A DNA stretch of 64,000 bases from NCBI GenBank assembly GCA_027483645.1, contig JAIXUD010000010.1:188001-252000 (forward strand), given 5' to 3'. Below the pieces are notes generated by a model. It did not search any database. It was not told the DNA's origin and worked only from the letters and a program-made list of their open reading frames with translations. Source of the DNA: Sphingobacteriales bacterium (GTDB lineage Bacteria > Bacteroidota > Bacteroidia > Chitinophagales > CAIOSU01). Made by a program: the position numbers and the translations under genes. Within the stretch, counting starts at the first letter, position 1, and each line of letters opens with the position of its first letter. Of the stretch, positions 16,654 through 24,873 are shown piece after piece.

Positions 16654-19600
16654 ATGAAACAACTTACTGCCTTGCTGCTTTTTGTAGCGATTTCTTTACC
16701 TCTCTTTGCACAAATCACCCTATCTACAGCCGATATGCCGGCAGTGCCATCCACCTCTTACCAAGGCATTGATACCGTGCCTATAGGTTTTACTTTGGGC
16801 CAAAACGGTGCCAGCCGCACGTGGAATTTTGCAGCTGCGCTTAGGCACGTTACCGATACGGTGAACCACCGCGTACCATCTACCACAAGCTATGCTAGCA
16901 CTTTTCCATCTGCTACTGATGCTATAGAGGTTAAGGGCAACTACGGCTTTTTTCAGAATAGCACCGCTAAATTGGAGTGCTTGGGCCTTGCAGGCGATTT
17001 GCTGAACACAGGCACCCCGGTGGACGTTACCTTTAGCCCTAGGCTCGATGTGTTTAGGTTTCCGGTAACTTACAATACCAATTTCAGCAGCAATTATGGT
17101 TTTGTAAAAACCGTTGCTGGCAGCACTGTTGGCCAACCCAGTGTAAATAGCATTAGGGTAACATTTACGGCTAGCTTTACCGATACCATAGATGCTTGGG
17201 GCACCATTACTACCCCCATTGGAACCTACAATACCATCAGGGAAAAACGTGTGGAAACCAACCGCACCATAGTGGAGACCAGGCTGTTAAGCTTTTTACC
17301 TTACAGCGTGGTAAGCGATACCCGCGATACCTTATATACCTACACTTGGCTAGCCAAAGAAACCAAAGGCGCTGTACTTACGGCCAATGTAAGTAAAACC
17401 ACAGGTGCCATTACCCGCATTACTTATAGCCTTACGCCGCCGCTGGTAGCCCCCGTGGCCAATTTTACTTGGGCTAACCCTTACGGTGGCTTTGTGCAGT
17501 TTACCAATACCAGCACCAACAACCCCACCAGCTACGCTTGGACCTTTGGCGACGGCGGCACCAGCACAGCTGCCAACCCCAGCCATACCTATGCGGCCAA
17601 TGGCACTTACAACGTGTGCCTTACCGCTACCAACGCCGCTGGCAGCAACCAATATTGCACCAACGTGGTAGTTACCAATGCCTTCAATACCACCATTACT
17701 GGCCCTACACAGCGGTGCAGCAACCAGCGCACCGGCGTGGCCTATAGCGGTACTTCGCGCTCGGGCAATACTTATACCTGGTTGGCGACTGGAGGCAGCG
17801 TAGCCACAGGCGCTGGCACTGCGGCTGTAACCGTAAACTGGAACGCCAGTGGCCCTTACAACCTTCGCTTGATTGAGTGCAACAGTACTGGCCAGTATTG
17901 CGATACGGCCAACTTGGCGGTTACCATATTACCTTCGCCAACTACAACTGTTAACCAAACCATCTGCTTTGGGCAGAGTTTTCAAGGCTATTCAACTAGC
18001 GGTACCTATACCAACACTTATACCGCGGCCAATGGCTGCGACAGTGTGCGCACCCTTAATCTTACGGTAAGGCCCAACAATACCACTACGGTAAACATTT
18101 CCATCTGCCCTGGTGCTAGCTACCAAGGCTATACTACCAGCGGCACTTATACCAATACCTATACGGGTGCCAATGGCTGCGACAGTACTCGTACGCTGAA
18201 CTTGACCGTTCGCTCGGCGAATGTCACCAACATTAACGCCAGCATATGCCCTGGTAGCAGCTATGCGGGCTATACCACTAGTGGCACCTACACCGATACT
18301 TACACCGACGTGAACGGCTGCGACAGTACCCGCACCCTAAACCTTACTGTGCAGGCCAGCATAGTGGATACGCTCGATTTGGCAATTTGCGACGGCAACT
18401 CATACTTTGGCTATACCGCTAGCGGCACCTACTTGGATACCTTTACCGTAAGCGGTTGCGATAGCGTAAGGGTGTTGAATTTGAACGTACTTACCGAGAT
18501 ATTGGAGACGGTTAATGCCAGCATTTGCCCCGGCGATAACTACCAAGGCTATACCGCTGCGGGAACTTATACTGATACTTACACCTCATCAGGGGGTTGT
18601 GACAGTACCCGCACGCTTATCTTAACCTTGCTGGTGCCGGCTACCAGTGCCGTAAACCAAACCATTTGCTATGGCGATATCTACCAAGGGTATAGTACAG
18701 GTGGCACCTATACCGATGTATATACCGCCGCCAACGGTTGCGATAGTACCCGCATTTTGAACCTTACCATAAGGCCACAAAACGTAACATCCATAAGCGA
18801 AACCATTTGCTTTGGCGATAGCTATGCGGGCTACAGCGTAGGTGGCGTATATACCGATGTGCTTACCGATGCCAATGGTTGCGACAGCACCCGTACCATC
18901 AACTTGACCATACTACCGCAGATAACCTCAGCCGTAAGCCAAACCATTTGCGCAGGGCAAATCTTTGAAGGCTATTCCACCAGTGGCACCTTTACCGATG
19001 GGTTTATCGCTGCCGATGGTTGCGACAGCATCCGCACCCTTACGCTTACCGTATTGCCGGCTGCTACATCAACCACTAATGCTACCATCTGTGCTGGGCA
19101 GAGCCTTTTTGTGGGCGGTGCAAACCAAACGTTGGCCGGTACTTACTTTGATACTGTTGCCACTACTGGCGGATGCGATAGCATTATTTCTACTGTATTG
19201 GCGCTTAACCCAGCACCGGCCGAACCTACCATCACCCAAAATGGCGCGGTGCTGAGCATTGATAGCAACAATATAACCAGTATTCAATGGTTTTTGGGTA
19301 ATGATAACATTAACGATGCTACCAATGTAACCTACACTGCTACCGCTAATGGCGAATACTTTGTGGTAGTTACCAATAGCTTCAACTGCGCTGCCATAAG
19401 CGACACGCTAAATGTTACGGGTGTGGGTATTGGTAATGTCGCTAATACTTGGAGGCTTAAGTATTACCCTAACCCAACTAACGGGAAATTTACCCTTGAA
19501 GTAAATGGAGTGAATGATGCCATCTATACCCTGCACAATAGCTTGGGCGAAATCCTACAAACGGGTAGGGTAGGAGCGGCTCTACCCACAACGTTAGATC

Positions 19601-19686
19601 TAGGTGCGTATGCCGAAGGCGTGTACTACCTAAAGGTGCAAGTTGCTGGCGAAGCGATTAACAAGAAGGTGATTCTGGTGAAGTAG
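16654..19686 (+). CDS. Secreted PKD and repeat protein with T9SS type A sorting domain
   Basis: A 1010-residue paralog of the preceding protein. It has a signal peptide (MKQLTALLLFVAISLPLFA), a unique N-terminal region to about residue 270 and a PKD domain (FTWANPYGGFVQFTNTSTN to YCTNVVV). The shared PKD/SprB-like module GPTQRCSNQRTG follows. Nine 47-residue repeats come next (for example SICPGASYQGYTTSGTYTNT). The last repeat carries a short insertion (LFVGGANQTLAGTYFD), and the fourth is one residue short. The C-terminus YYPNPTNGKFTLEV to AEGVYYLKVQ is a type A sorting domain. The two paralogs share their C-terminal halves and differ in their N-terminal modules. A surface adhesin or structural role is inferred only. 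Confidence 0.88.
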   Translation: MKQLTALLLFVAISLPLFAQITLSTADMPAVPSTSYQGIDTVPIGFTLGQNGASRTWNFAAALRHVTDTVNHRVPSTTSYASTFPSATDAIEVKGNYGFFQNSTAKLECLGLAGDLLNTGTPVDVTFSPRLDVFRFPVTYNTNFSSNYGFVKTVAGSTVGQPSVNSIRVTFTASFTDTIDAWGTITTPIGTYNTIREKRVETNRTIVETRLLSFLPYSVVSDTRDTLYTYTWLAKETKGAVLTANVSKTTGAITRITYSLTPPLVAPVANFTWANPYGGFVQFTNTSTNNPTSYAWTFGDGGTSTAANPSHTYAANGTYNVCLTATNAAGSNQYCTNVVVTNAFNTTITGPTQRCSNQRTGVAYSGTSRSGNTYTWLATGGSVATGAGTAAVTVNWNASGPYNLRLIECNSTGQYCDTANLAVTILPSPTTTVNQTICFGQSFQGYSTSGTYTNTYTAANGCDSVRTLNLTVRPNNTTTVNISICPGASYQGYTTSGTYTNTYTGANGCDSTRTLNLTVRSANVTNINASICPGSSYAGYTTSGTYTDTYTDVNGCDSTRTLNLTVQASIVDTLDLAICDGNSYFGYTASGTYLDTFTVSGCDSVRVLNLNVLTEILETVNASICPGDNYQGYTAAGTYTDTYTSSGGCDSTRTLILTLLVPATSAVNQTICYGDIYQGYSTGGTYTDVYTAANGCDSTRILNLTIRPQNVTSISETICFGDSYAGYSVGGVYTDVLTDANGCDSTRTINLTILPQITSAVSQTICAGQIFEGYSTSGTFTDGFIAADGCDSIRTLTLTVLPAATSTTNATICAGQSLFVGGANQTLAGTYFDTVATTGGCDSIISTVLALNPAPAEPTITQNGAVLSIDSNNITSIQWFLGNDNINDATNVTYTATANGEYFVVVTNSFNCAAISDTLNVTGVGIGNVANTWRLKYYPNPTNGKFTLEVNGVNDAIYTLHNSLGEILQTGRVGAALPTTLDLGAYAEGVYYLKVQVAGEAINKKVILVK
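17935..19250 (+). repeat. Nine 141-bp in-frame repeats (47 residues each)
   Basis: Nine degenerate copies of the same IC...GCDS unit as in the upstream paralog. Confidence 0.8.
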
Positions 19687-19708
19687 CAATTGGTATTGGG
19701 GCGTTGCA

Positions 19709-20089
19709 CTATTTCATCCAGGCCTGCCAAGGGATTACTAATGGCAACACCAGCACCCACACTACAAAAAAGCAAGCCATTGCTTTGGGATATGGTTGAT
19801 GGTGAAGTATGGCTGGTAGTGCAACAAATGCCAGCCAACTGCCTTTGTATATAAGCTGTAATAGCAATACAGGAGAAAATACCATTGGTTTCCATAAGCC
19901 CAGCAGCGATAGAATGGCGATGCTCAACCACAAACAACCCACTAGCCTCACCACATCGGTGTACTGGTAGGCGCTCTGGAAAATGGTAGCTGTAGCATAT
20001 TTAGGGTAAAATAAAGCACTTATCCCTATCCAGCCAGCTACTATAATATTGGCTGCAAAAACTATTTTCATGGCTGCCATGGTTAACAT
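19709..20089 (-). CDS. Small four-helix membrane protein of unknown function
   Basis: A 126-residue protein with four hydrophobic helices: IVFAANIIVAGWIGISALF, VRLVGCLWLSIAILSLLGL, VFSPVLLLQLIYKGSWLAFVALPAI and CFFVVWVLVLPLVIPW. Met4 or Met7 are alternative starts. The topology is reminiscent of DoxX-like or similar small membrane families, but no diagnostic motif is visible. It follows the class C beta-lactamase-like gene on the same strand after a 138-bp gap. It is convergent with the repeat protein gene, 22 bp away. Confidence 0.65.
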   Translation of the reverse strand: MLTMAAMKIVFAANIIVAGWIGISALFYPKYATATIFQSAYQYTDVVRLVGCLWLSIAILSLLGLWKPMVFSPVLLLQLIYKGSWLAFVALPAILHHQPYPKAMACFFVVWVLVLPLVIPWQAWMK

Positions 20090-20227
20090 TTACTGGTGAT
20101 GCTAAGCGCTGCATAAACGCATCTATGTTCAAACAGTTTGTGGAGTTGCTCAATAAATCTTCCAGCGCATTTAATAATTGTTCAACAGATGGCGTACTAA
20201 AAAGTTGGGCATAAGTAAGCATGCCAT

Positions 20228-21355
20228 TTAAAACTGGTCGGATATTTGCCTGAAAAAGTGCCACCAATTGGCGCGTTCGGCTTTTAGCCTATCTTCTTTA
20301 TGCGCCAGCAGTACTATAATTAGATTCTTTTCCGGGTTTATGTATATGTGTTGCTTGTATAACCCGATGGCCATAAAATCGCTATAGTTTTTTAGGCCAA
20401 TATGCCAACTATTGTTGTAGCCAAAGCTGCTGCCCTGTGTGGTGTCCCTGCTTATGCTTTGGGCTATCCACTCCTCGTTTATTATTTGCTGCCCTTGCCA
20501 GTTGCCTCGGTGTAGGTATAGCCGCCCGAATCGGGCGTAGTCTTTAGCTTTGGCGTTTAGGCAGCAATACGTTTTTACCTGCCCTTTGGCATCTGTGTTC
20601 CAAGTGGCATCGGCCTCCATGCCCAAGCGTTTCCATATTTTGGTTTCTAGGTATTGGGCGATGGGTGTTTTGGTTGCTTTTTCAATGATCAAGCCCACCA
20701 ATTGGGTATTGATGTTTAAATACTTCTGCTGGCTGCCTGGTGGTACTTCAAAGTCGATACGCTTAAGTGCTTTTTTAAGATTTTTGCCATAGTAGATAAC
20801 CCCATCCATAGCCAATGAGTATTTAATACCCGATGTATGGTTTAGCAAGTGGCGGATGGTGAGCTGGGCAAAGTGTGGGTGATAACTCAGCTCTGGCAAG
20901 TACTTGCTCGCCAGCTCGTCGATATGGGCAATGTGGCCTTCTTGTATGGCGATGCCCAGCAGCGCTGAGGTAAAGGATTTGGCCATCGAATAAGAGGTGT
21001 GGTATTGCTCGGCCATTCTTTTCGGGTGATAGTATTCTACCAGCAGGGTATCATTATGGATAATAAGGAAGGCGGAAACATTGTGTTGGGCAACAATGGC
21101 TTCTACTGGGCTAAAGACTGGTACATCGCTCGTCCAGTCGTCTACTTTTATCAGTTGGCCGTAGTCGATGTTTGTTTGGTGAAAGCTAAAGGTATCAGTA
21201 CCGGTTTGCACGGGTTGGTGGTCAAAGCGTTTACTGTCTTTTGGCCCAGGTCCGGTTAAAAACAATGCCTTTACAGGTAGGCACCCCTGTATGACCCATG
21301 CCGCCGCAAGCATTAGCAAAAGCAAAGAAAACGTAATAATGTTTTTGATCGACAT
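20228..21355 (-). CDS. Serine hydrolase, class C beta-lactamase family
   Basis: A 375-residue protein with the active-site Ser123-x-x-Lys126 in SYSMAKSFTSALLG and the second motif Tyr212-Leu-Asn214 in QQKYLNINTQLV. HLLNHTSGIKYS is the typical loop following the helical subdomain. The N-terminus is one hydrophobic helix ending WVIQGC25, which could be a lipoprotein site although Gln at -2 is unusual. Proteins of this type are often esterases, peptidases or D-aminopeptidases rather than antibiotic-degrading lactamases. The export signal suggests a periplasmic or outer-membrane site. Confidence 0.85.
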   Translation of the reverse strand: MSIKNIITFSLLLLMLAAAWVIQGCLPVKALFLTGPGPKDSKRFDHQPVQTGTDTFSFHQTNIDYGQLIKVDDWTSDVPVFSPVEAIVAQHNVSAFLIIHNDTLLVEYYHPKRMAEQYHTSYSMAKSFTSALLGIAIQEGHIAHIDELASKYLPELSYHPHFAQLTIRHLLNHTSGIKYSLAMDGVIYYGKNLKKALKRIDFEVPPGSQQKYLNINTQLVGLIIEKATKTPIAQYLETKIWKRLGMEADATWNTDAKGQVKTYCCLNAKAKDYARFGRLYLHRGNWQGQQIINEEWIAQSISRDTTQGSSFGYNNSWHIGLKNYSDFMAIGLYKQHIYINPEKNLIIVLLAHKEDRLKAERANWWHFFRQISDQF

Positions 21356-21541
21356 AGGTATTTATCTGATGTTGATTAACTGAATTGTAGGACAAAAAAA
21401 GGGAAAATAGATAGCATTCCTACATCATCTGGCTGTGCTACAACAAAGCTAACCATGAAGTACACAAAGAAAAGGACAATAACATCGATAAGTGAGGATG
21501 TTGGCGTTGTAAGATAGCATAGCACCGGCCCAAGGAACTCG

Positions 21542-21562
21542 TAATCCTTAATCCTTAACTCT
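21542..21562. repeat. Period-7 word array (TAATCCT type)
   Basis: TAATCCT, TAATCCT, TAACTCT in consecutive register, in the spacer before the gene at 21613. Confidence 0.45.
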
Positions 21563-21612
21563 TCCCCTCAACTCCACATTTTATCCTGATATTTGTAGTA
21601 ACAACAACCCCG

Positions 21613-22035
21613 ATGAAAAAGAACTACAAAGAGCTTCCCGTTTTCAAAAAGGCAAACGAGATATTGGAGATCACCAAAGCCATAACCGATGCCATAGACG
21701 AGGAGGACGACATCTTTAACATGAGGGAGTTTATGATGAGCAATGCGCTTACTATGACCTCGAAAATAGTGGGTGCAGAGGGTGGCGACCTCTATAGCCT
21801 ACGCATGGAAAACGCCGTGCTAATAAAGCTGGCCGCCTGCGAACTGAAGACCCAAACCAACATGCTGCGTATTGATAACCTTACTGATGGGCAATATATA
21901 CAGTTGCTGCGAGATGAAGTAGATAACTTTAAGCCGCTGTTTATTGATTGGGTAAAGAGTTTCGATCCTACTGACGATGTTAACGACGGATGGTTGTACA
22001 TTATGCCGCCTAAGGATGACAATGTGGGGTTTTGA
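21613..22035 (+). CDS. Small helical protein, possibly four-helix bundle, unknown function
   Basis: A 140-residue cytoplasmic protein starting MKKNYKELPVFKKANEILEI. The opening KELPVFKKANEILEITKAI and the amphipathic helices that follow (FMMSNALTMTSKIVGAEGG, LYSLRMENAVLIKLAACELKTQTNML) recall the four-helix-bundle family related to 23S rRNA intervening-sequence proteins. The C-terminal tail WVKSFDPTDDVNDGWLYIMPPKDDNVGF is not typical of that family. No partner gene is apparent, and the function is unknown. Confidence 0.7.
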   Translation: MKKNYKELPVFKKANEILEITKAITDAIDEEDDIFNMREFMMSNALTMTSKIVGAEGGDLYSLRMENAVLIKLAACELKTQTNMLRIDNLTDGQYIQLLRDEVDNFKPLFIDWVKSFDPTDDVNDGWLYIMPPKDDNVGF

Positions 22036-22273
22036 GAATAAGTAATACGTAAAATTGAATTGGAATTACTCACTATTGGTTACTAGGAATCGTTATGAAA
22101 CCCCGTCAATGCTCCATTCGAGGACGACATGACTCAGTTGGGAATGGAGCGGAAGCCCCTCTTAATTACTCCACAAACCGCATAAAAACTTACTTTGTGG
22201 ACGACAAAACTAAAGGCTGAGGCAATCATAAATCAGATCCAACAGATCTCATTCATCGTTCAATTGAAGCAAC

Positions 22274-22306
22274 CGTGGACTGTGGACCATCGACCATGAA
22301 CCATCA
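22274..22306 (+). repeat. Period-7 word array (RGACCAT type)
   Basis: Consecutive heptads GGACTGT, GGACCAT, CGACCAT, GAACCAT on the top strand, the same word family as at 27.1, 34.1, 35.7, 38.5, 38.8 and 57.3 kb. Confidence 0.6.
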
Positions 22307-22315
22307 AACAACATT

Positions 22316-22345
22316 TCCCATTTCTTATTTGATATTTCACATTAG
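22316..22345 (+). repeat. Period-7 word array (TATTTCA type)
   Basis: CATTTCT, TATTTGA, TATTTCA, CATTAGG. The TTTG of the second heptad forms the likely -33 box of the prs promoter. Confidence 0.5.
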
Positions 22346-22359
22346 GTTCGCTATCTTTG
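22328..22359 (+). promoter_or_regulatory. Probable Bacteroidota promoter of prs
   Basis: TTTG at 22328-22331, 20 bases, then TATCTTTG at 22352-22359, an exact match to TAnnTTTG. The predicted start is about 20 bases before the prs ATG. Confidence 0.6.
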
Positions 22360-22386
22360 TGCTCCCTTTGCTGATAGATACTCCCT

Positions 22387-23328
22387 ATGAACAACCAAGA
22401 GGTTAAGATATTCTCCGGCAGTGCTTCCAGATACCTGGCAGAACGTGTGGCGGAATCGTATGGACAACCGCTTGGAAGTCTGGCCATAGAGCGCTTTAGC
22501 GATGGTGAGTTTCAACCCATCATCTCTGAGTCGGTAAGGGGCTCGTTCTTTTTCATTATTCAATCAACGTTCCCGTCTTCTGACAACCTGATGGAACTGC
22601 TCATGATTATTGATGCAGCCAAAAGGGCTTCGGCCGACTACATTACCGCGGTTATACCCTACTATGGCCTTGCTCGCCAAGACCGTAAGGACCGCCCCCG
22701 CGTAGCCATTGGTGCCAAATTGGTGGCCAACCTGATTACAGCTGCGGGCGCCAATCGCGTAATGACTATGGACCTACACGCAGGGCAGATACAAGGATTC
22801 TTCGATATTCCGGTGGATCACTTAAGTAGCTCGGCCATCTTTATCCCTTATATCGAAGAACTCGGTTTGGATAACTTGGCCTTTGCATCACCCGATGTAG
22901 GTAGCACCAAGCGTGCCCGTGGTTATGCTCAGCACTTTGAGGCCGACTTGGTGATTTGCGACAAGCACCGTAAGCGAGCCAACGAGATTGAGAGCATGAC
23001 CGTGATAGGCGATGTAAGGGGTAAGAACGTAATAATTGTGGATGACATGGTGGATACCGGTGGTACCCTTGCCAATGCTGCTAACCTCATTATGGAGCAA
23101 GGCGCAAATAGCGTAAGGGCTTACATTACCCACCCAGTACTTTCGGGCAAGGCCTATGAGCGTATCGAAGCCTCTGCACTTACCGAACTGGGCGTGTGCG
23201 ATACCATACCATTGAAACGCCAAAGCGACAAGATTAAGGTACTAAGTGTAGCCAACATCTTTGCCACGGCCATCCGCAATACGCATGAACATAAGTCAAT
23301 AACCTCGCTTTTTGTAAGCGCACTATAA
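22387..23328 (+). CDS. prs: Ribose-phosphate pyrophosphokinase (PRPP synthetase)
   Basis: A 313-residue class I PRPP synthetase of normal length. It transfers pyrophosphate from ATP to ribose 5-phosphate to make PRPP for nucleotide, His and Trp synthesis. Key regions are SDGEFQPIISESVRG near the N-terminus, the flexible-loop region YGLARQDRKDRPR, the metal- and substrate-binding MTMDLHAGQIQGFFDIPVDHL, and the PRPP-binding VIIVDDMVDTGGT. The rplY gene starts 20 bp downstream, a common arrangement, so the two genes probably form an operon read from the promoter at 22328. Confidence 0.97.
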   Translation: MNNQEVKIFSGSASRYLAERVAESYGQPLGSLAIERFSDGEFQPIISESVRGSFFFIIQSTFPSSDNLMELLMIIDAAKRASADYITAVIPYYGLARQDRKDRPRVAIGAKLVANLITAAGANRVMTMDLHAGQIQGFFDIPVDHLSSSAIFIPYIEELGLDNLAFASPDVGSTKRARGYAQHFEADLVICDKHRKRANEIESMTVIGDVRGKNVIIVDDMVDTGGTLANAANLIMEQGANSVRAYITHPVLSGKAYERIEASALTELGVCDTIPLKRQSDKIKVLSVANIFATAIRNTHEHKSITSLFVSAL

Positions 23329-23348
23329 GTATTTTAAACCAATAGACA

Positions 23349-23960
23349 ATGAAATCTATCGCTCTTGAAGCCACCCTGCGTACTGAAAACGGGAAAAAGG
23401 CTGCCAACCATTTGAGAAAAGCCGGTGAAGTGCTATGCAACTTGTACGGCGGCGCGGAAGCCATCGCTTTCTCTGCCCCTTACAATTCATTCACGCCTAT
23501 CGTTTATAGCCCCGATTTCTTTAAAGTAGAGATTAAAGTGGGCGGCAAATCTTACATCGCTTTGGTGAAAGAAATCCAGTACCACCCGGTGACCGATAAA
23601 ATTTTGCACATCGACTTTTTGGAGCTGGTGCCACACAAAGAAATTTTTGCTGACATACCGGTAATATTGGTAGGCCAAGCTGCAGGTGTAAAAGCTGGTG
23701 GTAAATTGGTGCAGAAGTTGCGTAAAGTGAAGGTGAAAGCTACCCCTGAGAACTTGGTTGATAAAATCGAGGTGAACGTGGAGAACTTGAAGTTGGGCAA
23801 ATCCATCAAGGTGAAGAACATCAATCAAGCCAATGTGGAAATTCAAAACCCAGGAGCGGTTCCTATCGCTTCGGTTGAGATTCCAAGGGCACTTCGCGGC
23901 ACGATTAAGGTTGAAGCTGACGAGGAAGAGCTTGTTGCTGAAGAAGCTGAAGCAGAATAA
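23349..23960 (+). CDS. rplY: 50S ribosomal protein L25 (general stress protein Ctc type)
   Basis: A 203-residue long-form L25 with the N-terminal 5S rRNA-binding domain (start MKSIALEATLRTENGKKAANHLRKAGEVLCNLYGG...; YHPVTDKILHIDFLELVPHKEI) and the C-terminal TL5-type beta domain (about 100-190). The acidic tail ADEEELVAEEAEAE is normal for this form. It binds 5S rRNA in the central protuberance of the large subunit. It follows prs closely and is ended by a strong terminator. The peptidyl-tRNA hydrolase gene that often follows is absent here. Confidence 0.95.
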   Translation: MKSIALEATLRTENGKKAANHLRKAGEVLCNLYGGAEAIAFSAPYNSFTPIVYSPDFFKVEIKVGGKSYIALVKEIQYHPVTDKILHIDFLELVPHKEIFADIPVILVGQAAGVKAGGKLVQKLRKVKVKATPENLVDKIEVNVENLKLGKSIKVKNINQANVEIQNPGAVPIASVEIPRALRGTIKVEADEEELVAEEAEAE

Positions 23961-23982
23961 TCGCATCTATATTATAACAATG

Positions 23983-24011
23983 AGCCCGGCAGCATAGCAG
24001 CCGGGCTTTTT
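23983..24011 (+). terminator. Rho-independent terminator of prs-rplY
   Basis: An 8-bp stem (AGCCCGGC at 23983-23990 with GCCGGGCT) and a T-run. Confidence 0.88.
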
Positions 24012-24020
24012 GTATTTTGG

Positions 24021-24055
24021 GTTGGTTATTGGTTATTTGTTGATTGGTTATTGGA
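24021..24055 (+). repeat. Period-7 word array (GGTTATT type)
   Basis: GGTTATT, GGTTATT, TGTTGATT (8), GGTTATT, GG in register. Confidence 0.6.
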
Positions 24056-24145
24056 TGGCGATATCTTCGTTGTGTTCTTTTGGTTTCTTTTCTTTATCTC
24101 GCCTAGGGCGAGACGGTTAAATAAATAACACGTTTAATATGGCCT

Positions 24146-24184
24146 TGGTGTTCTTCGTGAATAAACCTTGTGTTCTTTGTGGTT
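24146..24184 (-). repeat. Period-9 word array (ACCACAAAG type)
   Basis: On the minus strand: ACCACAAAG, AACACAAGG, TTTATTCAC, GAAGAACAC. The same order and register recur at 62545-62589. Confidence 0.6.
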
Positions 24185-24324
24185 AAACTCATAACGGTTT
24201 CATTAGTACAGGCTTTTATCGGGTAAATGATAGTGCTAATCCAAAGTGTGTAAATCCTCACAGGAATTATGGTTAAATTTGGAGGAAGAAGTAGAACGGT
24301 GAGAATAGAATAGTCCGTTTCACA

Positions 24325-24351
24325 TTTTTGATTTCATATTTCATATTTGAC
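24325..24351 (+). repeat. Period-7 word array (TATTTCA type) at a gene start
   Basis: GATTTCA, TATTTCA, TATTTGA. It overlaps the first codons of the longest thioesterase reading frame and argues against the TTG start at 24328. Confidence 0.5.
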
Positions 24352-24354
24352 AAA

Positions 24355-24777
24355 GTGGGCCCGGAAGAATTATACAAAAATGTAGTGGAGAACATGATTC
24401 CCTTCAACCATTTGTTGGGTTTCAAGTTAGAGGAAATTAGGGAGGGATATGCCAAAATACGGGTACCTTTTAGGCAAGAGCTTATTGGTGACCCACGGGC
24501 ACAAGCGCTACATGGCGGTGTAATAGCCACGGCTATGGACACTGTTGGCGGAGCGGCGGGCATGACCACACTCACGAGCTTTGAGGATAAATTGAGCACC
24601 ATTGACATGCGGGTGGATTACCTTTTACCAGGCAAACCGCTAGACTTGATAGTGGAAGGCGAGATAATAAGGAGTGGCAACCGCATTATTGTAACCCGTA
24701 TGACCGCTTGGCAGGAAGACCCCAGCAAGCCGATTGCGGATGGCAAAGGGGTGTATAATGTGAAGAGACACAAGTAA
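24355..24777 (+). CDS. PaaI-like hotdog thioesterase
   Basis: A hotdog-fold acyl-CoA thioesterase of about 140 residues. RAQALHGGVIATAMDTVGGAAG carries the conserved HGG and the catalytic acidic residue of the PaaI/YbgC-type group, and STIDMRVDYLLPGKP and ADGKGVYNVKR are the usual second half. It would hydrolyse an acyl-CoA or aryl-CoA in the cytoplasm. The frame opens at TTG 24328, but those nine codons are a period-7 word array. I therefore place the start at GTG 24355; ATG at 24394 is a shorter alternative. The start is uncertain. Confidence 0.8.
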   Translation: MGPEELYKNVVENMIPFNHLLGFKLEEIREGYAKIRVPFRQELIGDPRAQALHGGVIATAMDTVGGAAGMTTLTSFEDKLSTIDMRVDYLLPGKPLDLIVEGEIIRSGNRIIVTRMTAWQEDPSKPIADGKGVYNVKRHK

Positions 24778-24783
24778 TAATGA

Positions 24784-24818
24784 AGTACGATGTACAAAGT
24801 ACAAAGTACGATGTAAAC
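24784..24818 (+). repeat. Period-7 word array (AGTACGA type)
   Basis: AGTACGA, TGTACAA, AGTACAA, AGTACGA, TGTAAAC. GTAC cores make the array partly self-complementary. Confidence 0.65.
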
Positions 24819-24827
24819 AAAATAACG

Positions 24828-24871
24828 AACTGATCAACCGATTAACAAATCAACTGATCAACAAATCAACC
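24828..24871 (+). repeat. Period-8 word array (AACYGATC type)
   Basis: AACTGATC, AACCGATT, AACAAATC, AACTGATC, AACAAATC, AACC, ending two bases before the M3 peptidase ATG. The same words recur at 40.93-41.03 kb. Confidence 0.65.
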
Positions 24872-24873
24872 AA

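Larger units (their letters stand above)
22036..22386. other. 351-bp intergenic region: word arrays and the prs promoter
   Basis: No gene seen. It holds a weak period-7 array of RATTACT type (22057-22091), an RGACSAT-type array (22274-22306), a TATTTCA-type array (22316-22345) and the prs promoter. The remaining bases show nothing I can name. Confidence 0.6.
23961..24354. other. 394-bp intergenic region: terminator and word arrays
   Basis: No gene seen. It holds the rplY terminator, an RGTTATT-type heptad array (24021-24055), a period-9 array (24146-24184) and a TATTTCA-type heptad array (24325-24351) that abuts the thioesterase start. Confidence 0.6.
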
